A stretch of DNA of 64,000 nucleotides. Source: Saprospiraceae bacterium UBA6168 (GTDB lineage: Bacteria > Bacteroidota > Bacteroidia > Chitinophagales > Saprospiraceae). Each line of letters begins with the position of its first letter. Position 1 is the stretch's first letter. Shown here in pieces: positions 15,484-24,522 of the stretch. The DNA lies in contig DIUC01000033.1 of the NCBI GenBank assembly GCA_002435785.1, positions 50,851 through 114,850 of the forward strand. Direction: 5' to 3'. The notes under the pieces are model-generated. The model was not told where the DNA came from. It did not search any database and was given only the letters and a program-made list of their open reading frames with translations. Made by a program: the position numbers and the translations under genes.

Positions 15484-18027
15484 TTACGTCACGACCACTA
15501 TTTTTAACACCAAAATTTCGCCATTGGTAAGTCGCATCTGCAAGAAATAATTGCCTGCTGGCACCCCCCCGATGGGAAAGCGGAATTCCTGTTTGCCAAA
15601 TACCAACTGTTGCTTTGGGAAAATCCGAACTGGGCGTCCGTGCACATCCACCAAGTTGAATTGGGCGAAGTCGGCTTTTTTCATGTCCACTTCTATGTCA
15701 ATGCTTTTGGTGACAGGGTTTTGCAGCACTCGCATGTTTGCCGAAGGCGAGCCAACCACGCCTGATGTGCCAAACGGGTTCAAAAAAGCACGGCGCATTC
15801 CGTTTCCAAAGCTCGCCACCCAGATTTCATTTCCAATATGCGGGTTTTGAAATACCCTTTCAGTATGGTGAAATGGGTAGTCCGCAACCAGTACCCATGT
15901 CGGTTGCCCTGTGCTGATGTCAAACGAAGTAGTCCACCAAAGTCCTTGTCCCTCGGTCGTCAAGTAAATGCCATTATTGGTAAATGCCAATGAACTCACC
16001 CGATGAAACTGCCCATTGCCCGTTATTTTTTCCCAATTCACCCCCCGGTCGGTGGTGCGGAACAGGCCGCCGAGGTCGTTGGCGGGGCCGCCCCAGCCGC
16101 TCCAGACGGCAGCGTACCAAGTGCTTTGCGTGGGGTCGTTGGGGTCTATCACCAGGTCTTTTGTCCAATAATTCATGTCGGGATGGTTGCGGCGCTCCCA
16201 GTTTTGGCCACCGTTCGTGCTCACGAAAACGCCGCTGCTGTCGCTGAACACGCTGTTGTTATTGCCCTTCCGGGCGCTCCAGGTGGTCACGAGCGTACCG
16301 TCGTTCAGGCTGTGGATGTTGAAGATGCGGCCATTGTTGGCGGGCGGGTTGGGCAGTTTTGTCCAAGTGGCCGTGGCCGGGTTGCCAATGCCATCGGCCT
16401 GCCAGACACCGCCCACTGCGGGGTTGGTGCTGATGACCCCGGCGTAGAGTCGGTCGTTGTTCGAGGCATCCTGCGTCACCCAAATCACTGGGTTGCCGAA
16501 GTCCCGCATCGTTTGCCATGTCTTGCCCTTGTCCGTCGTCCAAAGTACCTTTCCGCCTTTGAAGGAGGGTTGTAGCCGGGCGTCCGTCACGTAGGTAGTC
16601 TGGTAAATGTCATGAACGGTTGAAGTGGCACCGAACCAGAGCGGCTGCGTGTTGTGTTTCGCAATGTGGTACATCGTGTTCTGGTCATGCCCGGTGTAGT
16701 CAAAGCTCCAAGTGAGTCCGCCGTCTGTGGAGCGCATCCCTTTTATGTCGGTGAAGCATGCAAAGAGGTTGCTTTCGTCAAACCAATAGACCTGCCAGCA
16801 GGTCGTCTGCTCTAAGCCGATGCTGCGGTAGCCCTGTTTCGTGGGTGTTTCTGCCCCGGCTGGGTGGTCGTATTGCGGGTCGGTGTAACCCTGCTGCCAA
16901 GTCTGCCCCCCGTCCAACGTTTGGTGCATGAAGCCGAAGTCGGTCATGATGACCTGTTGGCTGTTCAGGCGGTTCACGGAGAAGCCGAGCGGAAGTTCTG
17001 CCCACCACCAACTGAAGTCGCCGCCGTCACCGGCGTAGCCCGTGCGGATGTTCTGGTTGTTTTCGGTTAGAAAAATGTGCTGCCACGAGTCGCCACCATT
17101 GCTGGTCTTCATCACGATAGGCTGACCGTTGGGGCTGCTGCCACTGAGGTAGCAGGTGGTCGGGTCATTGTCGGCCATGCCGAGCCACACGGTGAAGTCC
17201 TCGCTGATGTCGAGGCCGTTCATTTTGGGCGTCCATGTGCCGCTGAGGTTGTCCATCGTGTAAACGCCCCGCACGGTTTCCCAGTAGTTGTAGCCCATGT
17301 TGGTGGCCCAAACGTTGCCGGGGTCGCCCGTAAGGGCAAAGAAGCGGGTCAGGTTGCCGCTCTTGCCGCCTCCGAAGCCAACGATGACCTCGCCATTTGG
17401 GATGCCCGTGAAGTTGGCGAGTGTGAAACTGTTGCCACCGTTGCTGCTGTGCAGCACCCCATCATTCGTTCCGAGCCAGATATTGTCCCCATCGAAAAAA
17501 GCGCCGGAGAGCAGGATGCCAGCGCCGTTGTCAGCAGCGGTGTATTTCAGCGGGGCCGTTTGGCCGCCGTCGTTGGAGAAATAGAGGTTGTTGTAGTCCG
17601 TCCAAAGGATGCGATCGGGGTTTTGGAAGTCGTTGAAAATGAACAGTTTGTCTTCCCAAGGCTGGTCGTCGCCGGGTAGGAAGTCCCAGGTTTCGCCGCC
17701 GTCCGTGCTCTTGGATGGGCGATAGGTAAAGTTCTCGGCGTCGTAGAGTAGGGCATAGCGGATGTTGTTGTTTTGGGTGAAACAGACCTTGCCGAATGGC
17801 CCTGTGATGGCCTCGGTGAAATGCACCACTTCGTAAACCTGCCCGGTGGTGTGGTATAAACCGCCGAGGTCGCTGGCGAGGTAGATTTCGGAGCCATTAA
17901 GGGGGTTGAGGCTGGGGCAAAACAGCGCACCGCCGCCGCCCGTGCCACGGGATTCAAAGTTTTGGGAAATTAGGAGCGTGGGAAATTGGGAAATTGCGAG
18001 GACGAGCAGGAGTAGGATTGATTTCAT
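15484..18027 (-). CDS. Type IX secreted Asp-box (BNR) beta-propeller protein
   Basis: An 847-residue secreted protein. A signal peptide (residues 1-21) precedes a long region with at least nine Asp-box motifs such as STDGGETW, TSNGGDSW, TLDGGQTW and STNGGQNW, the fold of sialidases, GH74 xyloglucanases and sortilin-like propellers. No catalytic set diagnostic of one enzyme class is recognisable, so enzyme versus binding protein is open. The last ~85 residues (MRVLQNPVTKSIDIEV ... GNYFLQMRLTNGE) form a type A type IX sorting domain, predicting surface attachment or release. DNA for the signal peptide contains three AATTTCCC words (17962-17996). Confidence 0.88.
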   Translation of the reverse strand: MKSILLLLVLAISQFPTLLISQNFESRGTGGGGALFCPSLNPLNGSEIYLASDLGGLYHTTGQVYEVVHFTEAITGPFGKVCFTQNNNIRYALLYDAENFTYRPSKSTDGGETWDFLPGDDQPWEDKLFIFNDFQNPDRILWTDYNNLYFSNDGGQTAPLKYTAADNGAGILLSGAFFDGDNIWLGTNDGVLHSSNGGNSFTLANFTGIPNGEVIVGFGGGKSGNLTRFFALTGDPGNVWATNMGYNYWETVRGVYTMDNLSGTWTPKMNGLDISEDFTVWLGMADNDPTTCYLSGSSPNGQPIVMKTSNGGDSWQHIFLTENNQNIRTGYAGDGGDFSWWWAELPLGFSVNRLNSQQVIMTDFGFMHQTLDGGQTWQQGYTDPQYDHPAGAETPTKQGYRSIGLEQTTCWQVYWFDESNLFACFTDIKGMRSTDGGLTWSFDYTGHDQNTMYHIAKHNTQPLWFGATSTVHDIYQTTYVTDARLQPSFKGGKVLWTTDKGKTWQTMRDFGNPVIWVTQDASNNDRLYAGVISTNPAVGGVWQADGIGNPATATWTKLPNPPANNGRIFNIHSLNDGTLVTTWSARKGNNNSVFSDSSGVFVSTNGGQNWERRNHPDMNYWTKDLVIDPNDPTQSTWYAAVWSGWGGPANDLGGLFRTTDRGVNWEKITGNGQFHRVSSLAFTNNGIYLTTEGQGLWWTTSFDISTGQPTWVLVADYPFHHTERVFQNPHIGNEIWVASFGNGMRRAFLNPFGTSGVVGSPSANMRVLQNPVTKSIDIEVDMKKADFAQFNLVDVHGRPVRIFPKQQLVFGKQEFRFPIGGVPAGNYFLQMRLTNGEILVLKIVVVT
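17962..17996. repeat. AATTTCCC words inside a signal-peptide coding region
   Basis: On the coding strand, CAATTTCCC-type words occur three times within 35 bp and encode ISQFPTLLISQNF at the end of the signal peptide. It is the same style of internally repeated word found at gene junctions elsewhere in the window. Confidence 0.5.
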
Positions 18028-18110
18028 GTTGGAAGAATTGAAGTGAGAAGATGTTTGTAAAGGTAGAGATGTGTTTTGATCAATTCATGTTCTTAAATTG
18101 AAGAAAAAAA

Positions 18111-18145
18111 GAAAGCCAGTTGTCGAGTACCGACTACTGGCTTTC
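18111..18145 (-). terminator. Terminator of the DUF4340 gene
   Basis: GAAAGCCAGTTGTCG (18111-18125) pairs with CGACTACTGGCTTTC (18131-18145) with one mismatch. Read on the minus strand it ends in CTTTCTTTTTTTC, 22 bp past the DUF4340 stop. Confidence 0.8.
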
Positions 18146-18166
18146 AAGGTTAATTTGAACCAACAA

Positions 18167-19183
18167 TTAATCCTTCACCGCCTTCCCCGGCTCCTCAAAA
18201 AACGCATCATACGGCCAAAAAATCTTCTCAAAAACCCGGTGCTGCGTCAGCATCCAATCCCCATTGCTCACGTCGGCGAAGTAGCGCTCCACCACATCCG
18301 AACGGCGCTCGCCTGTGTCTTTGTCCTTGCGATAGGTGGGATAGAAAGCGGATTTCCGTTCTTGGCCCTTTACATCTGTGACGGATACGACAGCGAAGGG
18401 AATCATCTGCCGGATGCTGTCTTTTTTGGCGTACTGGTTTTCAAAACTCTCGGACATCAAGCCACCAAACCCGACCAGAAAACCTTCTATGCGACCATTT
18501 GAAACGGGCCGGCTGATGGGAGGGACGTTATCATAAAACGGCTTTAATTCCCAGCTTTGCCCAGCCCGTTTGAGCTTGAACGATTTGTTGCGCTGCTGCG
18601 GATATTCCACACTGACTGCCTCGATTTCCTCTGGTTTGTAGCTGAAAACATGACGGTCACGCCAGTCGTCGCCAATAAGGTCGAAGCGGGTGCGGATTTG
18701 TCCCGTCATATTTGGGATTTGGAGAATCATGGGCTGTTCCGAACCGTCCATGATGGCGTAGGTGCCACGTGCGTCGGCAGTCACGCCCCCGATGTAGTAG
18801 GCTTTTAGCAGCTTGTCCCGATTGCCGTAAACCTCCACCTTGATGCCCCTTGATGCTAATTCTTTAACGAGGTTGTCTGTGGCCACAGGTGGCGGCACGG
18901 ATTGCAACTCCAAGGTGGTAACGGCTTCCAGCAGGTTTTCGACGATGTTTTTGTTGGCTTTCCACTGGCCGTTGACCTTCCAGGAATTGCCGTCCCGTTC
19001 AATGGTCGTAGTCTCCCCCGTCCGCTTGGCGATGAAGATTTTTTGGATGTCCTTTTCTTCCACTTTGAAGAGGCGGTCCCAACCGAGGGTGGAGGAGGCA
19101 TTTTTTTTGCCGCCCAAATAATACCAAGCGGTGGCACCGCCCAGCAATACGAAAATTACGATGAGCCAATAGTTTTTTTTCAT
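18167..19183 (-). CDS. DUF4340 domain-containing membrane-anchored protein
   Basis: A 338-residue protein with one N-terminal membrane anchor (NYWLIVIFVLLGGATAWYYLGG) and a periplasmic DUF4340 body: KIFIAKRTGETTTIERDGNSW, then LLEAVTTLELQSVPP, then YIGGVTADARGTYAIMDG, matching that family's beta-strand order. DUF4340 proteins often neighbour GldG/ABC-type gliding exporters, but none is present here; the upstream gene is alpha-glucan phosphorylase. Possible cotranscription with that gene, separated by an 87-bp repeat-bearing gap. Function unknown. Confidence 0.85.
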   Translation of the reverse strand: MKKNYWLIVIFVLLGGATAWYYLGGKKNASSTLGWDRLFKVEEKDIQKIFIAKRTGETTTIERDGNSWKVNGQWKANKNIVENLLEAVTTLELQSVPPPVATDNLVKELASRGIKVEVYGNRDKLLKAYYIGGVTADARGTYAIMDGSEQPMILQIPNMTGQIRTRFDLIGDDWRDRHVFSYKPEEIEAVSVEYPQQRNKSFKLKRAGQSWELKPFYDNVPPISRPVSNGRIEGFLVGFGGLMSESFENQYAKKDSIRQMIPFAVVSVTDVKGQERKSAFYPTYRKDKDTGERRSDVVERYFADVSNGDWMLTQHRVFEKIFWPYDAFFEEPGKAVKD

Positions 19184-19197
19184 AAGCTTTATTATTT

Positions 19198-19280
19198 AAG
19201 GATTGATGGATTGAATTGAGGAAGGATTGAAGCGTATTGGTGCAATTCGTTCCTTGAAACCATCAATCATTCAATCCTTG
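19198..19280. repeat. GATTGA-word inverted repeat between genes
   Basis: AAGGATTGATGGATTGAATT (from 19198) and CATCAATCATTCAATCCTTG (19261-19280) are imperfect reverse complements built of GATTGA/TCAATC words. The right arm overlaps the stop codon of the glycogen phosphorylase gene. Another gene-boundary repeat of the window's recurring style. Confidence 0.65.
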
Positions 19281-20920
19281 TACAAAAATTCGTAATACTC
19301 TTCCAGCATCCTTTTCACGGAAAACTGTTCGTGGGTGCTTCGGATGCTTTTGCGCATCATCTTGCGCCATTTGTTTTGGTTTTCATAAAAAGTGGGCACC
19401 ACGTCCTCTGTCAGCACGGCGTATAACCCGTTCATGTCGTGGAGGTCTTGAGCGGCTTGGTCGTCCAACTCCTTCGCATCGCCGAACTGCCAGCCGTTCA
19501 CGCCGTGGTCACAGGCTTCGGGCCACCAGCCATCGAGGATGCTAAGGTTGAGAACCCCATTCATGCTGGCCTTCATGCCACTGGTGCCACTGGCCTCTTT
19601 TGGGCGCACGGGGTTGTTCAACCAAACGTCGGCGCCCCGGGTGAGCGCTGCCCCAATGGTCATGTCATAATCCGTCAGGAAGACGACCGATTTGGGGTAT
19701 TTTCGGCTCATGGCCACGAGATTGGCCACGATGGCCTTGCCCGCATCGTCGAGCGGGTGGGCCTTTCCACTGAACACAAGCTGCACGGTTTGGTCCTTCA
19801 GTAACGGTTCGATGATTGCTGGGTTGCGGAAGATGAGGTCGCTGCGCTTGTACGCTACTGCCCGACGGCTAAAGCCGATGATGAGCTTGTTCACGTTTAG
19901 CTTGACGCCGTTGCGTTTTTGGATAAAATTGACCAGCGCCTTTTTGTTCTTCAAATGGGCCTCCCACAGTAGGTCGTTTCCAGTTTCCTTTTTGCCGAAT
20001 GCTGCCTCCAGCACATTGGGGTCCACCCAAGTTGGCACGTGAATCCCGTTGGTGATGGCCGTTATGTCGCTCCGTTTTTTCACGGACTTCCACATCTTGT
20101 TGGCCGTCTTGCCGTGGAGTTGGGCCACGGCGTTCGACTTTTTGGAAAGCCGGAGTGCGCCCACTGTCATGTTGAACTGGGTGTCGTCGTCCAAGCTGCC
20201 GAGCGCCGACAGGTGTTTTGGCTTGAGGCAAAGATTGGCACCCATGTACATGATACGGTCAATGGGGTGGCTCTCGTTGCCTTGAACGATGGGGGTGTGC
20301 GTGGTGAAAACGATTTCTTTGCGTACTTTTTTCACCGCTTTTTTGAAGGAAATATCTTCCGATTCCATGCGCTCCCGCAGCAGCTCGAAGCCCGCAAATA
20401 GGGCATGACCCTCGTTGAAATGATAAACGTCCACCTCAATGCCGAGTGCCCGTAATGCTCTCACGCCGCCGATGCCAAGCACCATTTCTTGCGCAATGCG
20501 CTCCTCGCCGAACCAGCCGTAAAGCTGACCGGAAATCCAAGCATCTGCGTTATCGGGCAGGTCGGTGTCGAGCAGGTAGAGTGGGGCATTGCCAAAGGCG
20601 TCCACCAACCAGACCTTGCACTTGACGGTAACTGTACGTATTTGCACCTCCACAACGACGCCGGTGTCCTTTAGGAAGTCGTACTTGCGGTTCCGGTAGG
20701 CATCGAAAGGCTGGCCGCTTTCATCGAGCATTTGGTCGCCATAGCCTTGTTTCCACATGATGCCCAAGCCGACGATGGGGTAGCCATAGTCCTTAGCGCC
20801 CTTCAAGTAGTCGCCAGCCAGGATTCCGAGGCCGCCAGCATAGATTTTGAAGTCGCTTTGCAGCCCGTACTCCATGCAGAAGTAAGCTACCTTGGGTAAG
20901 TCCTTTTTTTTTTTTGACAT
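19271..20920 (-). CDS. glgP: Alpha-glucan (glycogen) phosphorylase
   Basis: Releases glucose-1-phosphate from glycogen or maltodextrin using pyridoxal phosphate. The 549-residue product is the short form of the family, beginning with VAYFCMEYGLQSDFKIYAGGLGILAGD. FNEGHALFAGFE and FTTHTPIVQGNE mark the active site, and RPKEASGTSGMKASMNG holds the pyridoxal-phosphate Lys. No N-terminal DUF3417 extension is present. A signal peptide is absent, so it is cytoplasmic. No other glycogen genes are in the window. Confidence 0.95.
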   Translation of the reverse strand: MSKKKKDLPKVAYFCMEYGLQSDFKIYAGGLGILAGDYLKGAKDYGYPIVGLGIMWKQGYGDQMLDESGQPFDAYRNRKYDFLKDTGVVVEVQIRTVTVKCKVWLVDAFGNAPLYLLDTDLPDNADAWISGQLYGWFGEERIAQEMVLGIGGVRALRALGIEVDVYHFNEGHALFAGFELLRERMESEDISFKKAVKKVRKEIVFTTHTPIVQGNESHPIDRIMYMGANLCLKPKHLSALGSLDDDTQFNMTVGALRLSKKSNAVAQLHGKTANKMWKSVKKRSDITAITNGIHVPTWVDPNVLEAAFGKKETGNDLLWEAHLKNKKALVNFIQKRNGVKLNVNKLIIGFSRRAVAYKRSDLIFRNPAIIEPLLKDQTVQLVFSGKAHPLDDAGKAIVANLVAMSRKYPKSVVFLTDYDMTIGAALTRGADVWLNNPVRPKEASGTSGMKASMNGVLNLSILDGWWPEACDHGVNGWQFGDAKELDDQAAQDLHDMNGLYAVLTEDVVPTFYENQNKWRKMMRKSIRSTHEQFSVKRMLEEYYEFLYKD

Positions 20921-20990
20921 GCTCTTTTTAGAATTTAGCCAGTTTGAGATAAGCGAGAGAAGGGTGAAAAAAGTCTGGTGTATGGCTCTC

Positions 20991-21022
20991 CTCCCTCAAT
21001 CACTCAACTCCTCAGCCACTCA
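20991..21022. repeat. CTCA-word tract at a gene end
   Basis: Words of the type CTCAATCACTCAACTCCTCA run into the stop codon of the minus-strand lipoprotein gene. It belongs to the recurrent class of low-complexity junction sequences. Confidence 0.5.
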
Positions 21023-21664
21023 TTTTTTCTGGTACATCACATAGCTGGTCGGAGGGGCAAGGGAGGCCAAGGCTTCGGGTGCTTTGGTGAACTTGCCGGG
21101 CGACCCCTGTGAGAGAACGCTGAACGACTCGTCTGATATTTTTCCATTGTCGTTGGAGTAGCTGCGGATGACCAATTCCAATGACCTGTCGTCATCGAGG
21201 TCGGTGAGCCAAGCATCCTGCTGATGGCAAAGGCCCTCGTCGCACTGGGTGTTTGCGAGGTCGAGTACCTTGACCAATTTCGAGGAGGCATCGTCCCAGC
21301 TTGCAAGCACAAGGTCGGAGGAGGCGTACTTCCCCGGTACCCGAAGGATGTAAAAGTTTGATACTTCTGTGCGGTAGCAGGCATAAATGCTGCCGATTTC
21401 GTTGGGCTGGAGGCCGTCGCCAAGGTATTTCAAGGAGGACTCCTCAATAACCTTCCCTACATAAGGGTAATCATCCACCGTAGGTTCGGCCTCATTTGTG
21501 CCAAATAGGTGCATTTTTACCACGTTCACTTCCTCAAACAGCTTTTGGAAGTCTTCGTTGATGTTGGATTTTGCAGGATTGGCTGAAGCGGTGGTGGCAG
21601 GTGTTGGGTCTTGGTTGCAACTGAAAATGCTCAAGACAAACAGTAGAAGTACAAGTGGTTTCAT
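21020..21664 (-). CDS. Hypothetical lipoprotein
   Basis: A 214-residue protein with a lipoprotein leader (LVLLLFVLSIFSC, acylated Cys16 expected). The mature part contains a segment LDDDRSLELVIRSYSNDN, a pattern like an FG-GAP/VCBS-type strand with acidic loop, and a few Cys residues (QCDEGLCHQQ). I do not recognise the family. It precedes glgP on the same strand with a 100-bp gap. Confidence 0.7.
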   Translation of the reverse strand: MKPLVLLLFVLSIFSCNQDPTPATTASANPAKSNINEDFQKLFEEVNVVKMHLFGTNEAEPTVDDYPYVGKVIEESSLKYLGDGLQPNEIGSIYACYRTEVSNFYILRVPGKYASSDLVLASWDDASSKLVKVLDLANTQCDEGLCHQQDAWLTDLDDDRSLELVIRSYSNDNGKISDESFSVLSQGSPGKFTKAPEALASLAPPTSYVMYQKK

Positions 21665-21722
21665 ATCAAAAGTTTAGGTGGTGAACGAAATCAGGTTTGG
21701 GTCAAAAGGTCAAGTTCGGCGG

Positions 21723-21749
21723 CAAAATTAGGTTTTTTGGCAAGTTCAA
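21723..21749 (-). promoter_or_regulatory. Promoter for the hypothetical lipoprotein
   Basis: Minus-strand TAATTTTG (21730-21723) with a TTG 16 bp upstream (21749-21747). The predicted start of transcription leaves a ~50-nt leader before the ATG at 21664. The spacer is slightly short. Confidence 0.45.
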
Positions 21750-21781
21750 GCGGTATGTTGTTTGTCAAACATTCATAAACA

Positions 21782-21820
21782 AACAAAAAGCACAAGTCGT
21801 CACGACTTGTGCTTTTTGTT
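21782..21820. terminator. Strong bidirectional terminator
   Basis: A perfect 19-bp palindrome: AACAAAAAGCACAAGTCGT (21782-21800), one base, then its reverse complement (21802-21820). The outer A and T runs make it work in both directions. It ends the cytochrome peroxidase transcript coming from the right. Confidence 0.9.
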
Positions 21821-21869
21821 TTTGAAAAATATCAGCGCTTAAATTATTGAAAATCAGTTGCTTGCGAAA

Positions 21870-23219
21870 TCAATTGCAGCCCAAGTCAATCCTTGACTGC
21901 GGGTCGTTGTTTGGGAAGCACTGGCCGGAGCGGACCGAAATGGGCTGGTAGCGCATTAGGTTTGGGTCACGCAGGCCCCGCTGGATGAAAGCCGTGATAT
22001 CGTCAATTTCCGTTTCTGTCAAGCCAAGTGGCTTGAACTCAGCCGCTAATTGTACGTCTGGTACGCTTAGGTTTTCCTTTTTTCCCCGGTTCTTGTAGGC
22101 CACCACTTCCCGAACACTGCGGAAGCTCGCCCCATGCCCGTAGAAAGGAGAATCGGCGAGGTTGTAGAGCTGCGGCACTTTGAACTTGTAAAGGTCGGCA
22201 TCGTTTTTCGTGAAACAGTAGCGGCCTTTGTTCTCGCAGGATTGCGAGTTTGCTCCGTAGGTGCTTTCCGATGTTTCAAATAAATCCTTCATGCCAAGGG
22301 CGTGAAACTCCATGTTGGCGAGGTTCGGGCCGTTGTGGCAGCTTGCGCAATTAGCCTTTCCAAAAAACAAAACAGCGCCCCTTTTTTCCTCCTCGCTCAT
22401 GGCGTTCGACATGCCACGGAGCCAAAGTTGAAAGGGGGCTTGGTTGGCCAAGATGATGCGCTCATAGGCAGCGATGGCCAGCCCACAGTTCTCCTTGCCG
22501 TAGCGGACGTCCAAGGCTGAACCTGGGAACGCCAAGTCGAAAAGTGGGCGATAGTTCAGGTTCACACAAACGGTATCATTCATTTTCAGGCGGTGGACAT
22601 CTTGGGCGGCAATGGCCTGTGTTTCTGTGCCGTGGTAGCCGAGGTGGTTGTTCGCCTTTGGCGTTCCGGCTGTCCAGTTTGCCTCCGTGCCAGCATTTAC
22701 GCCCACGGCACCAAATTGGCCGTTCCAGAGAATGGCTTCCTGGTAAGCAATATTGAGCGCTGAGGGTGTCCGAATCGGCTGCACATCCAATTCCGAGAAA
22801 TTGTACTCAGGGCTGGGTCGGCGAGCTTCACCGTTGACCCCATAGCCGATTCCCCCATCTGCAATGCCTTGATGGGTGCCGGCTTGGAAGCCAGCACTCG
22901 CAAAATGGCAAGAGGCACAGGAGAAGGTGCCCATGCTGCTGGCATGTTTTGGGCTGAGGCCAATACCAGTTTCATGGAAAAGCAGTGCGCCGAGGTCAAC
23001 TTTTGCCTGGGTGATGGGGTTGCGGGGGTCTTGTGGTATTTTGCTGAAATCATTGCTGAATGGCAAAACGTAAAAAGATTTGCCATCACCACCAGATGCG
23101 TCCTTCAGGACTTGCTCAAGTTCAGAATCGAGGGAGGTGATTTGTTTGTCATCGTCTTTTTGGCAAGCAGAGAACATGGCCAAAGCGACGCCGAGGGCGA
23201 ATAATTGCCTTAATTTCAT
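21870..23219 (-). CDS. Di-haem cytochrome c peroxidase/MauG-like lipoprotein
   Basis: A 449-residue periplasmic or outer-membrane lipoprotein (leader ALAMFSACQKDDD). Two c-type haem motifs, FSCASCHF and NCASCHNG, define the di-haem peroxidase/MauG family, which reduces H2O2 or oxidises partner proteins. DLGALLFHETGIGLS and GAVLFFGKANC are typical flanking segments. The C-terminal QYQPISVRSGQCFP tail and an extra Cys-containing loop (SQSCENKGRYC) are additions relative to short family members. A TACCTTTG box lies upstream. Single-gene transcript closed by the palindromic terminator at 21782. Confidence 0.9.
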   Translation of the reverse strand: MKLRQLFALGVALAMFSACQKDDDKQITSLDSELEQVLKDASGGDGKSFYVLPFSNDFSKIPQDPRNPITQAKVDLGALLFHETGIGLSPKHASSMGTFSCASCHFASAGFQAGTHQGIADGGIGYGVNGEARRPSPEYNFSELDVQPIRTPSALNIAYQEAILWNGQFGAVGVNAGTEANWTAGTPKANNHLGYHGTETQAIAAQDVHRLKMNDTVCVNLNYRPLFDLAFPGSALDVRYGKENCGLAIAAYERIILANQAPFQLWLRGMSNAMSEEEKRGAVLFFGKANCASCHNGPNLANMEFHALGMKDLFETSESTYGANSQSCENKGRYCFTKNDADLYKFKVPQLYNLADSPFYGHGASFRSVREVVAYKNRGKKENLSVPDVQLAAEFKPLGLTETEIDDITAFIQRGLRDPNLMRYQPISVRSGQCFPNNDPQSRIDLGCN

Positions 23220-23307
23220 TTTAAATTGTTTTACGAAAATTGGGAAAAACAGCAGGGGGCTTGGGTAAAACGGGTAGTATTGTAAAGGAGGGAAGCGCTA
23301 AAATGCG

Positions 23308-23342
23308 CAAAGGTATATTTCAAAAGCGAAAATACTGCCAAA
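23308..23342 (-). promoter_or_regulatory. Promoter for the di-haem peroxidase gene
   Basis: Minus-strand TACCTTTG (23315-23308) with TTTG 23 bp upstream (23342-23339). The leader would be about 80 nt. Confidence 0.55.
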
Positions 23343-23499
23343 CCATGACACCTGTTTTCACCGTTTGGTTTCTAAGGAAATTCTAAGAAGTAATCACACG
23401 CTCGTTTATTGTTGATGAACGCATTGGATGAAACTATCAAGATTGCCGGAGCACCGCCAAAGCGAATACAGTTCTTACCTTTCCGCCAAAATTTACGGC

Positions 23500-24522
23500 A
23501 TGACCATCAACCTGATATCCGACACCGTTACCAAGCCCACGCCCGCCATGCTCCAGGCCATGTTCGCTGCCGAGGTCGGCGACGACGTGTTCAATGACGA
23601 CCCCACCGTGAACGCCTTGCAAGCAAAAGCTGCCGCCATGTTCGGCAAGGAGGCCGCCCTGTTTTGCCCTTCGGGAACGATGACGAACCAAATCGCCATC
23701 CGCACTCATTGCTGCCAACTCGACGAGGTGATTTGCGACCATTTTTCCCATATTTATCAGTATGAAACAGGCGGCTACGCCGCAAACAGTGGGGTAGCCA
23801 TTAACATCATCACTGGCACGAACGGTAAAATCACCGCTTCGCAAATCGAGGCTGCCATCAAGCCCAACTACGATTGGCTGCCCGCATCCCGCCTCGTCGT
23901 TTTGGAAAATACGGCGAACAAGGGCGGCGGCAGCTATTACACGTTGGATGAAGTGCGACCTATACGAAAATTGTGCAGCGAAAAAGGTTTGACCTTGCAT
24001 TTGGACGGTGCCCGCCTCTTCAATGCTTTAGTTGAAACGGGGGAAACTACCCTCGATTGGGGTGTTGAGTTTGACAGCATTTCCATCTGCCTCTCGAAAG
24101 GGCTGGGCGCTCCTGTCGGCTCCTTACTCATTGGCAACCAGGACCTTATCGCCAAGGCAAGGCGCTTCCGCAAAGTGATGGGCGGCGGATTGCGGCAAGC
24201 GGGCTACCTCGCTGCGGCAGGCATTTTCGCTTTGGAAAACCACGTCGAACGGCTACGGGACGACAACTGTCGGGCGAGGCGTTTGGGCGACACTTTGCGC
24301 CAGCAAAACTGGGTCGCTGAGGTACGCCCCGTGCAGACAAACATCGTCATCTTCGACCTCGTGCCGCCGCTCACGGCTGCGGATATGTTGAAGAAATTAG
24401 AGGAGAAAGGGGTGATGGCTGCTGCCTTCGGGCCAGCAACGGTGAGGTTCGTGACGCATTTGGATTTTACGGAGGGGATGCTAGGGAGGGTGGTGGAGGT
24501 GATTGAGGAAATGTCAGTTTAA
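23500..24522 (+). CDS. ltaE: Low-specificity L-threonine aldolase
   Basis: Pyridoxal-phosphate enzyme of 340 residues cleaving L-threonine/allo-threonine to glycine and acetaldehyde. N-terminal INLISDTVTKPTPAML is characteristic, GDDVFNDDPTVNAL follows, LHLDGARLFNA holds the cofactor-contacting Asp, and Lys200 in ICLSKGLGAPVGS is the Schiff-base Lys. The Met at 23500 is chosen as it directly precedes the conserved start; 24 further codons upstream are open but unlike the family. A TACCTTTC box lies at 23476-23483. Its stop codon TAA shares the TTAA at 24519-24522 with the convergent downstream gene. Confidence 0.95.
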   Translation: MTINLISDTVTKPTPAMLQAMFAAEVGDDVFNDDPTVNALQAKAAAMFGKEAALFCPSGTMTNQIAIRTHCCQLDEVICDHFSHIYQYETGGYAANSGVAINIITGTNGKITASQIEAAIKPNYDWLPASRLVVLENTANKGGGSYYTLDEVRPIRKLCSEKGLTLHLDGARLFNALVETGETTLDWGVEFDSISICLSKGLGAPVGSLLIGNQDLIAKARRFRKVMGGGLRQAGYLAAAGIFALENHVERLRDDNCRARRLGDTLRQQNWVAEVRPVQTNIVIFDLVPPLTAADMLKKLEEKGVMAAAFGPATVRFVTHLDFTEGMLGRVVEVIEEMSV

